Assembly: GCA_030612095.1 (NCBI GenBank)
Contig: JAUWOO010000108.1
Coordinates: 1-5,982, forward strand
Direction: 5' to 3'
DNA length: 5,982 bases
Source: Thermoplasmatota archaeon
Lineage (GTDB): Archaea; Thermoplasmatota; E2; DHVEG-1
A program made the translations under genes and the position numbers. The notes under the pieces were generated by a model, which saw only the letters and a list, made by a program, of their open reading frames with translations, was not told where the DNA came from and searched no databases. Below are positions 1 through 4,254 of the stretch, one piece after another. Position 1 is the stretch's first letter; the number at the start of each line of letters is the position of its first letter.

Positions 1-773
1 TCCTTGCCAACTGCTTTATAAATCTCAGACTCTAAAACCGAACATTTAGACTCAAAAAAACTAATCGTTTTCTCCAATTGCTTCATATCCAACTTCAAAC
101 CCGAAATCTCCATGTCAGCAAGGACAATAATAAGAGGAAACTCAATAGAAAAAGCCAAATCTCTAAACTCCTGAATATCAGGTAACAAAACCTCATAGAG
201 CTTCATAGTAAAAAAAGCATCCTCACTTGCATAAACAACTGCCTCAGAAATAGGTACATGGTTAAAAGCACCGCCATAAAGCCCAGCTAAAGTCTCAAAA
301 GGAATCATATCATAACCGAAATGCTTCTTAACCAAATAAGATAAAGAATAATGCCTACTAATATTATCAATTAAATAAGCAGCTATCATAGTATCAAAAA
401 CAGAGGCATACCAATCTGTAAAAGAAGAACCTGTAAACAAAAAACCAAAACGTTTTAGAATCTTATAATCAAAATTCAGATTATGAAAGACCAAAAGCTT
501 ACATCTATAAATAAAACTCTGGAATACAGGAAGAACTTCAGACAATACCAGATTACCTTTAAAGCCTACATGAGACAAAGGAATATAATAAGCCTCACTC
601 TCACCTTCAAAGCAAAAAGAAATGCCTACAAGACCACACGCAGCAGTATCTAAACCAGTTGTTTCAGTATCAACAGCAACAACAGCACCATCAACATCTA
701 AAATCTGCTTAAGCATATCAACAGAAGATACTAAGATACAATCACTATGACTAATAGAAACAAGATTACTCAT
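1..773 (-). CDS. Family A DNA polymerase (Pol I-like), N-terminal part, runs off the left edge
   Basis: Template-dependent DNA synthesis with 3'-5' proofreading, probably for a mobile replicon. The minus strand gives 257 complete codons from the ATG at 773-771 to the window edge, so the polymerase (palm/fingers) part is not visible. A complete DEDDy exonuclease is: Exo I VDTETTGLD with D35 and E37, Exo II HNLNFDYKIL with D102, DTMIAAYLID at 127-136, and Exo III YASED with Y181 and D185. Next comes EFPLIIVLADMEISGLKLD (211-229), the signature that opens the family A polymerase region. There is no N-terminal 5'-3' FEN domain as in bacterial Pol I; the protein starts almost directly with the exonuclease, as phage family A enzymes do. 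The start overlaps the end of the upstream initiator gene by 8 bp, and AGGTGA lies just before the ATG, suggesting translational coupling. A GTG two codons upstream (779-777) is a possible alternative start. Family assignment is firm; the replicative role is inferred. Confidence 0.92.
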   Translation of the reverse strand, partial: MSNLVSISHSDCILVSSVDMLKQILDVDGAVVAVDTETTGLDTAACGLVGISFCFEGESEAYYIPLSHVGFKGNLVLSEVLPVFQSFIYRCKLLVFHNLNFDYKILKRFGFLFTGSSFTDWYASVFDTMIAAYLIDNISRHYSLSYLVKKHFGYDMIPFETLAGLYGGAFNHVPISEAVVYASEDAFFTMKLYEVLLPDIQEFRDLAFSIEFPLIIVLADMEISGLKLDMKQLEKTISFFESKCSVLESEIYKAVGK

Positions 774-1260
774 AATCACCTTTCAACCAACCTTCAGAAA
801 AACCATAACGAACCATGGACTCCCTATGATTACCAAATGTAATATACTTACAAATATTCACAATTGCCACACCAAAACTCTTAGGCACAATCTGCTCCTT
901 CTCAAAAGGAATAACCTTATTAATAAGAGCACCACTAACCTGAGACCACCGAGAATTAACAGCACTCTTCATAATAAAAGCATCCGAAACAATTACATGC
1001 AAATGCAAACCCTCATTCTTATTTCTCGCTTCAACAACAAAAAATTCAAAGCCATTACCTTCCTTCTCATACATATCTGCAAACTTCTGAAAACTTGAAA
1101 ACAAATCACCCTTATAATCGGGTAACGAAGTCAAAACAAGATGAAATAAACGCTTACTATCTCTCTTAGCCGCCTCCAAGCAACCAGATGTAACAATATC
1201 ATAAGCCTTCTCTACCTGATTCAAATACTTCTTAACAACTATTTTCTTAAAACAACTCAT
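766..1260 (-). CDS. Small HUH-superfamily replication initiator (Rep-like endonuclease)
   Basis: Probably nicks one strand at an origin to start rolling-circle or strand-displacement replication. The 164-residue product shows the three HUH motifs in order: motif 1 FHLVLTS (39-45), motif 2 GLHLHVIV with metal-binding H86 and H88, and motif 3 NICKYITFGN with a single candidate nucleophile Y139. The end, RYGFSEGW, resembles the R-x-(6-8)-S-x-G-W/F tail of many small Reps. The chosen start is the ATG at 1260-1258, because GGAGGA (1273-1268) lies 8 nt upstream; a TTG at 1275 would place that ribosome site inside the gene. It overlaps the downstream polymerase gene by 8 bp, so the two are probably co-translated and work together. 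The repeats just upstream may be its binding site. Alternatives: an IS200/IS605-type Y1 transposase or a relaxase fragment; length, motif spacing and the polymerase neighbour favour Rep. Motif calls are by eye. Confidence 0.75.
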   Translation of the reverse strand: MSCFKKIVVKKYLNQVEKAYDIVTSGCLEAAKRDSKRLFHLVLTSLPDYKGDLFSSFQKFADMYEKEGNGFEFFVVEARNKNEGLHLHVIVSDAFIMKSAVNSRWSQVSGALINKVIPFEKEQIVPKSFGVAIVNICKYITFGNHRESMVRYGFSEGWLKGDYE

Positions 1261-1266
1261 AAAAAC

Positions 1267-1273
1267 ATCCTCC
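1267..1273 (-). promoter_or_regulatory. Shine-Dalgarno site that sets the rep start
   Basis: On the minus strand GGAGGAT is followed by 8 nt and then ATG (1260-1258). This is a near-perfect match to the archaeal anti-SD sequence and decides for the internal ATG over the upstream TTG. Confidence 0.75.
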
Positions 1274-1299
1274 AAAATAAATTATAAAAAGCTCCCTCG

Positions 1300-1318
1300 T
1301 ACAATACTTTTGGTTGTA
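1300..1318. repeat. Short inverted repeat in the rep leader region
   Basis: TACAA (1300-1304) and TTGTA (1314-1318) are perfect inverted arms around a 9-nt loop (1305-1313). It lies between the TTAAGTGAG repeats and the rep ribosome site. A 5-bp stem is weak; it could be a nick-site hairpin or chance. Confidence 0.25.
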
Positions 1319-1321
1319 ATG

Positions 1322-1357
1322 TTAAGTGAGTATAAGTGATGTCAAGTTTAAGTGAGT
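1322..1357. repeat. Iteron-like direct repeats upstream of rep
   Basis: TTAAGTGAGT occurs at 1322-1331 and again at 1348-1357, 26 bp apart, and a variant ATAAGTGATG abuts the first copy at 1332-1341. They sit about 60-100 bp upstream of the rep start, in the only sizeable gap of the leftward gene set between 1,373 and 766. Their position is that of Rep-binding iterons or an operator. On the minus strand the middle region reads CTTATACT, a TATA-like element whose expected start point (about 1,308) would leave room for the Shine-Dalgarno leader, so Rep binding here could also repress its own transcription. The repeat is visible; its function is inferred. Confidence 0.5.
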
Positions 1358-1372
1358 TTTAGTAACACAAAA

Positions 1373-1597
1373 CTACACTCGGTCGCCAGTATCATACTTA
1401 TCCAACACCTGTTCAAACAACTTAAGATACTCTCTCAAATCAGAAAGAAAACAAGACAACTCTAAATTAAACCACTCGCCAGTCTCCTTATTCTTAACAC
1501 CTCTACTAATCACAAAGCAAGGTTTTTTAGCATTACCATTCTCAAAAACACTAACCTTCAAATTCTTATATCTAAACAACTCTGGTTTATTATTCAT
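1373..1597 (-). CDS. 74-aa hypothetical protein, possible nucleic-acid-binding accessory protein
   Basis: I do not recognise this gene with certainty. The product begins MNNKPELFRYKNLKVSVFEN, then KKPCFVISRGVKNKETGEWFNLELS (about 27-51) and a final helix-like stretch DLREYLKLFEQVLDKYD (55-71). The layout (beta strand, sRgvKnkeTGeW turn, beta strand, then a leucine-rich helix) resembles small single-domain proteins found on many plasmids and phages, sometimes suggested to bind ssDNA in a PC4-like manner; that link is a guess. The start is the ATG at 1597-1595: GGAG (1609-1606) lies 8 nt upstream, the same spacing as in rep, and a GTG at 1606 would fall inside that site. It lies just before the iteron-like repeats and rep in a leftward gene set, consistent with a replication accessory role. 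Confidence 0.65.
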   Translation of the reverse strand: MNNKPELFRYKNLKVSVFENGNAKKPCFVISRGVKNKETGEWFNLELSCFLSDLREYLKLFEQVLDKYDTGDRV

Positions 1598-1777
1598 AAA
1601 CAACACTCCATATCAAAATAGATGGCATCAACATCAATCAACCTAACTTCCGATTAATTCAATCAAAGATAGAAAATACGCACCAAGTAATTATCAACAA
1701 ATAACCAAATAATCTACATAATCCCTCCAATCGAACTACAAGAGATAATACCATCACAACAACAACAACATAACACC

Positions 1778-1891
1778 TTAGTACAGATGATAACCACAGA
1801 AAGGACAGCAGGCAACACCATCAATACATCCATCATACACAGAATGCAGGACAACCTTACCGCACATCTGACATATAATCTCTTCTGCCAT
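1778..1891 (-). CDS. 37-aa zinc-ribbon mini-protein
   Basis: A very short gene. The product starts MAEEIICQMCGKVVLH and ends ACCPFCGYHLY. Four cysteines form a zinc-ribbon pair: C7-x2-C10 near the N-terminus and C29-P-F-C32-G at the C-terminus, 18 residues apart; C22 and C28 are extra. CPFCGYHLY is a classic second zinc knuckle, and such a match across the whole frame is unlikely by chance. The ATG (1891-1889) is preceded by GGGTG with a 4-nt gap. It is transcribed leftward like rep and the polymerase, about 180 bp upstream of the 74-aa gene. Mini zinc ribbons are common in archaeal viruses and plasmids as DNA-binding or protein-contact modules; the exact job is unknown. Confidence 0.65.
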   Translation of the reverse strand: MAEEIICQMCGKVVLHSVYDGCIDGVACCPFCGYHLY

Positions 1892-1909
1892 AAAACACCC
1901 TGTTTCCTT

Positions 1910-1943
1910 AGGGGGGTGCTACGCACCTATCCCCTTAAAAGGG
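1910..1943. repeat. GC-rich hairpin with an alternative fold, upstream of the zinc-ribbon gene
   Basis: The inner stem is GGTGC (1915-1919) with GCACC (1923-1927) around a TAC loop. An outer stem AGGGG (1910-1914) pairs with CCCCT (1931-1935), leaving a TAT bulge, about 10 bp in all. CCCT (1932-1935) can instead pair with AGGG (1940-1943), so the two folds exclude each other. It stands out as a GC-rich patch in AT-rich DNA, overlaps the stop codon of the 30-aa ORF, and lies 19 bp before the zinc-ribbon start. It could be a nick-site hairpin, a single-strand origin, an mRNA control element or a terminator; sequence alone does not decide. Confidence 0.55.
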
Positions 1944-2019
1944 AAGACCCAACACATAGGCAGACATCACTAGTAGAATCACTAACTTCAAAAATTTCAT
2001 TTTCAATTATACTTCTCAT
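1927..2019 (-). CDS. Possible 30-aa ORF with its own ribosome site
   Basis: MRSIIENEIFEVSDSTSDVC, then a hydrophobic tail ending LLRG. The ATG (2019-2017) has GGAGAG upstream (GGAG at 2028-2025, 5-nt gap), which is the main support. The first 18 residues are acidic and protein-like; the tail is less so. It ends inside the hairpin at 1910-1943, so its translation could affect that fold, like a leader peptide. It may equally be the start of a decayed gene. No family recognised. Confidence 0.3.
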   Translation of the reverse strand: MRSIIENEIFEVSDSTSDVCLCVGSSLLRG

Positions 2020-2096
2020 ATTCTCTCCAATACTTCATAGAAAATATTCACGACAGCAGGGAAAAGAAGATAAACCCCATACATCAGGCATTTACT

Positions 2097-2107
2097 CCTT
2101 ATATACC
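2097..2107 (-). promoter_or_regulatory. Candidate TATA box for the leftward gene set
   Basis: The minus strand reads GGTATATAAGG here. A start about 25 nt downstream (near 2,076) would give a transcript covering the 30-aa ORF, the hairpin, the zinc-ribbon gene and possibly the rest of the leftward set. The BRE region is not convincing. An 18-aa frame (2091-2035) also has GGAG 3 nt upstream, but this TATA would start transcription inside it. Confidence 0.35.
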
Positions 2108-2155
2108 ACTGTCTATATGAACACCTACAAAAAAATCTAAGCTGAAGCAACCTCG

Positions 2156-2395
2156 AGCATACATCACGTAGCATGGCGCCACAGGCTTAATAGCACCACT
2201 TTAAGGCACTCCAGCCTAAAACAAATAGTAAACCATTCATTAAGAATTAAAATGCATTTAAACGCCTTTAATTTCAATTTAGGAAAGAGGAAAAGAGAGC
2301 ATAAAAGCAATCAGCCAAATCAATAGCAATGACTCGTAATAATCTCTGTGTTATACTCTAATAATTTATTCAGATGTATCGTTAAGCATACATCA
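2156..2395. repeat. 11-bp direct repeat pair, second copy inside a hairpin
   Basis: AGCATACATCA occurs at 2156-2166 and 2385-2395. The second copy overlaps an inverted repeat, GATGTAT (2373-2379) with ATACATC (2388-2394), a 7-bp stem with an 8-nt loop. Confidence 0.4.
2200..2221. repeat. Imperfect hairpin
   Basis: TTTAAGGC (2200-2207) pairs with GCCTAAAA (2214-2221) apart from one A-A mismatch, around a 6-nt loop. A short T-run follows the stem on the minus strand, so it could serve as a weak terminator for leftward transcription, but there is no gene to its right for it to end. Confidence 0.25.
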
Positions 2396-2425
2396 AGCCG
2401 ACTCTGGACAAATGCATTTAACGCC
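2251..2425. repeat. Direct repeat pair AATGCATTTA(A)ACGCC
   Basis: AATGCATTTAAACGCC (2251-2266) recurs as AATGCATTTAACGCC (2411-2425), one A shorter, 160 bp away. The second is followed by GTATCGTAA, similar to GTATCGTTAA at 2376-2385. In a gene-less region these may be protein-binding sites. Confidence 0.45.
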
Positions 2426-2540
2426 GTATCGTAACCTAAAGGCTCATCAAACCCCTACGGTTGTTTAGCTCCCAGCATCATTTACCAATACTGGAGGTGA
2501 CACTCGCACAAGATATAGATAAACAGACTCAAAATCCCAT

Positions 2541-2556
2541 CGAAAAGGCTTATATA
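2541..2556 (+). promoter_or_regulatory. Canonical archaeal BRE/TATA promoter, rightward
   Basis: CGAAAAGG directly followed by CTTATATA (2549-2556) matches the methanogen consensus of a purine-rich BRE plus TTTATATA. A start would be expected near 2,578-2,580, just before an ATG (2584) that opens only 11 codons and just before the large AT hairpin. It opposes the leftward genes, and no rightward coding gene follows for over 200 bp. A small RNA or a very short leader peptide could be its product. Confidence 0.55.
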
Positions 2557-2586
2557 CTACAACTCAACCAGCCCAACAGGATATGA

Positions 2587-2634
2587 GTACTTATTTATTT
2601 ATCTTCAACCAACCATGAGATAAATAAATAATAC
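2587..2634. repeat. Perfect 14-bp AT-rich inverted repeat
   Basis: TTATTTATTTATCT (2591-2604) is exactly complementary to AGATAAATAAATAA (2618-2631), with a 13-nt loop TCAACCAACCATG. GTA (2587-2589) and TAC (2632-2634) extend the stem to 17 bp with one bulged C. It lies immediately downstream of the rightward promoter. It could be the 5' structure of an RNA, a regulator-binding palindrome or a replication/recombination site. Confidence 0.6.
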
Positions 2635-2635
2635 G

Positions 2636-2656
2636 AATACCTATACAATACCTATA
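2636..2656. repeat. 11-bp tandem repeat
   Basis: AATACCTATA occurs at 2636-2645 and 2647-2656 with one spacer base, an 11-bp period close to one helical turn, directly beside the 14-bp inverted repeat. This is a typical layout for a protein-binding site, but two copies only. Confidence 0.4.
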
Positions 2657-2745
2657 ATATCTTAGCAAACTCTATTGCCAGCTAAACACCTCCTTTTTTC
2701 GAATCCTTTAATTCACCATTCGGCATCATTCCGCCAACATCACCT

Positions 2746-2762
2746 GAGAAAAATATTTTCTC
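2746..2762. repeat. Short palindrome near the right end of the skewed region
   Basis: GAGAAAA (2746-2752) and TTTTCTC (2756-2762) form a 7-bp inverted repeat around ATA. It lies about 40 bp before the YjbQ frame and close to the point where base composition changes. Confidence 0.3.
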
Positions 2763-2787
2763 CTCAATAACAACCTTGTTCTTAAAA

Positions 2788-2797
2788 CTATATAAAC
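2788..2797 (+). promoter_or_regulatory. TATA-like element at the 5' end of the YjbQ frame
   Basis: CTATATAAAC is a good TATA box, but its expected start point (about 2,818-2,820) lies downstream of the ATG at 2800. The ATG at 2819, at leaderless distance, is followed directly by TAA. Promoter and frame therefore do not fit each other, in keeping with a damaged gene start. Confidence 0.35.
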
Positions 2798-2799
2798 TT

Positions 2800-3194
2800 A
2801 TGGAGAAAAACTGTCAAAATGTAAAAATAACCACATCGCTACAGAATTTGAAGATGTAATTAGTAAATCAAAGATAAAAGATGGCATTGTCTGTGTTTTT
2901 GTACCTGGATCCACAGGATCTATCACTTCAATCGAGTACGAACCGGGTCTGATGAAAGATTTTCCAAGAGCTCTTGAAAAAATTGCCCCCAAAGGCATTC
3001 ATTATGATCATCATGAAACATGGCATGATGATAATGGTCATTCACACGTAAGAGCAAGTCTCATGGGACCCAGCACAACATTTCCAATCAGAAACGGTAA
3101 ACTGATTCATGGTACTTGGCAGCAACTTGTTTTTGTGGAGCTAGACACAGGACCTAGAAATAGGAATATCATCGTACAAATAGTTGGAGAATAG
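2800..3194 (+). pseudogene. YjbQ / UPF0047 family protein with a broken 5' end
   Basis: YjbQ proteins are small ubiquitous enzymes; the E. coli member has weak thiamine-phosphate synthase activity, but the true role is unsettled. From about 2,805 the frame reads EKLSKCKNNHIATEFEDVI, then KDGIVCVFVPGSTGSITSIE, HHETWHDDNGHSHVRASL, MGPSTTFPIRNGKLIHGTWQ and LVFVELDTGPRNRNIIVQIV, covering nearly the whole family with the conserved His/Asp cluster and GTWQQ. It is open from about 2,793 but has no ATG, GTG or TTG before the ATG at 2952, which would remove the N-terminal half of the domain. The ATG at 2800 is out of frame by one base: one more A in the A5 run at 2806-2810 would give an intact product of about 131 residues beginning MEKKLSKCK. 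Either a real frameshift, a sequence error, or a start lost to the neighbouring element. It converges with the lipoprotein gene 42 bp away. Confidence 0.75.
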
Positions 3195-3236
3195 TATCTT
3201 TCCTGTTCATTAATTTTGAATGCGCTCTTTGATCTC

Positions 3237-4079
3237 CTAGGTGGTAAAATCAAAACAGATATGACTTGCCGTCTCACCGCCATACATTATGCTTATTTTT
3301 TCTTGCAATGAAAAACCATAGACAATTAGTTTTATGGATTTGAATTCCTCTGATTTAATTGTTTTTCCTGTGAATGAAACATCCTTTTCCTTCCAGAAGT
3401 CAAATAACTTTAAGCTTACGTCCTCTTCTACAATTTTTTCTCCAGTTTTGTTGTAAAGTGTTAGTGAAATACGATTCATAAGTGTAAACTTCGGTTTTTC
3501 AATATATATGGTTGCATTCCAAGTACAGGGTTGAATGCTCATGTAATCGGATAATTCATAGGTTAATTCTTGCAGTGGATTGAACTTAAAATTACCAAAA
3601 GAGGCTTTTATCATATCCTTGCTTGAGGATGGTTTTTCATCAGTTAAGCTTGCTCTGTTAAAATAGAAAATATATTCTCTAGGGAATACCATTATTTCAT
3701 GGGTAATATACTCCCAGGCTTCATTGTCGTCTACAATTTTCAGCAAAACTGAATATGTAATAGGGAACTCCGCATTGAAATAATCTTCAAATTGATATAC
3801 ATGTGCTGCTAGCGCACCTGTTGCTGTTTCATTATCTCCAAAGTCCCAACTGTATGATTCAATTGTTCCATCTGAATCATATGACTCTGAACCATCAAAT
3901 TCTATAGTCTCTCCAAAATATGCCGTTTCAGGCGCATTTACTATAGGAATAGGTGCAGAATTAGATAATGAAGATACATATTGCCCTGTTTGTTTATCCT
4001 CTTCTAAACAACCAGAAAATAATATGGGTAACACAAGCATCAGCATTAGTATAATAACTAATTTTTTATTCAAGGACAT
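3237..4079 (-). CDS. PKD-domain lipoprotein, surface-anchored
   Basis: A 280-residue exported protein probably tethered to the outer face of the cytoplasmic membrane. Residues 1-23 form a signal peptide (MSLNKKLVIILMLMLVLPIL) ending in the lipobox FSG-C24. Residues about 43-133 are a PKD beta-sandwich: FDGSESYDSDGTIESYSWDF (61-80) followed by GD, then HVYQFEDY and YSVLLKIVDDNEAWE. The remaining 145 residues are beta-rich, not recognised, and contain C185 and C275 that could form a disulphide. PKD domains in methanogen surface proteins serve adhesion or spacing; no catalytic motif is seen. The ATG at 4079-4077 gives a complete signal peptide, but GAGGA abuts it with no spacer, an odd ribosome site. 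A TATA box lies upstream at 4115-4126. The gene is divergent from the radical SAM gene and convergent with YjbQ, so it is probably monocistronic. Confidence 0.88.
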   Translation of the reverse strand: MSLNKKLVIILMLMLVLPILFSGCLEEDKQTGQYVSSLSNSAPIPIVNAPETAYFGETIEFDGSESYDSDGTIESYSWDFGDNETATGALAAHVYQFEDYFNAEFPITYSVLLKIVDDNEAWEYITHEIMVFPREYIFYFNRASLTDEKPSSSKDMIKASFGNFKFNPLQELTYELSDYMSIQPCTWNATIYIEKPKFTLMNRISLTLYNKTGEKIVEEDVSLKLFDFWKEKDVSFTGKTIKSEEFKSIKLIVYGFSLQEKISIMYGGETASHICFDFTT

Positions 4080-4114
4080 TCCTCAAGTTTATACCAATAA
4101 CTATTTTTAAAACT

Positions 4115-4126
4115 ATTATATATAAA
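4115..4126 (-). promoter_or_regulatory. TATA box of the lipoprotein gene
   Basis: On the minus strand TTTATATATAAT is a strong TATA element. Its expected start near 4,095 gives a leader of about 16 nt before the ATG at 4079. Confidence 0.5.
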
Positions 4127-4210
4127 TATTTGTTTACATTAGTTACCCTTCTTATTGTTTGTCAATCACCATAGGTTTTGTTTAATGTTATACCATACAT
4201 TTGATAGGTT

Positions 4211-4226
4211 GAAAAGATAGATATAG
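4211..4226 (+). promoter_or_regulatory. Candidate promoter of the radical SAM gene
   Basis: GAAAAGATAGATATAG offers a BRE-like GAAAAG followed by a weak TATA element. The expected start near 4,248 is only a few bases before the ATG at 4255, and no Shine-Dalgarno site precedes that ATG, so the mRNA may be nearly leaderless. A second weak TATA (GTTATACC, 4188-4195) is possible. Confidence 0.35.
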
Positions 4227-4254
4227 ATGGTCCAGATTTTTACCTATTAATTAT

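Larger units (their letters stand above)
2108..2790. other. Gene-less, repeat-bearing region of the left-hand element
   Basis: No open frame here combines a start, a ribosome site and protein-like composition. The stretch keeps the C-over-G plus-strand bias of the coding part to its left (2641-2700 has 17 C and 3 G), so it most likely belongs to the same element. It contains the palindrome TGGCGCCA (2175-2182), the repeats listed separately, and a rightward promoter. An origin, element terminus or regulatory RNA region are all possible. No tRNA gene is seen. Confidence 0.5.

Noticed and set aside
826..1098. 90-codon plus-strand frame
   Set aside because: Lies opposite the rep gene; its Asn/Thr/Leu-rich product is what the complement of T/G-rich coding DNA gives, with no ribosome site.
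1659..1754. 31-aa hydrophobic minus-strand peptide frame
   Set aside because: Would make a small membrane peptide, but there is no ribosome site at a sensible distance and a GTT repeat precedes it.
1714..1926. 70-codon minus-strand frame rich in cysteine
   Set aside because: Overlaps the zinc-ribbon gene in another frame; the CCCCC run comes from a TTG/TGT simple repeat, and the start lies in the hairpin.
1787..2140. 117-codon plus-strand frame
   Set aside because: Antisense to the small leftward genes, no recognisable domain, low-information composition and no ribosome site.
2493..2500. GGAGGTGA on the plus strand
   Set aside because: No start codon at proper spacing; a GTG inside the motif opens only 30 codons with no family match.
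2687..2694. Perfect Shine-Dalgarno AGGAGGTG on the minus strand
   Set aside because: No ATG, GTG or TTG follows within range; it also encodes part of the end of another open frame, so probably chance.
2690..2725. tRNA-like TTCGAATCC with a following CACCA
   Set aside because: The flanking bases cannot form a T-stem and no acceptor stem or other arms are found.
2798..2998. 66-codon minus-strand frame
   Set aside because: Antisense to the clearly conserved YjbQ frame.
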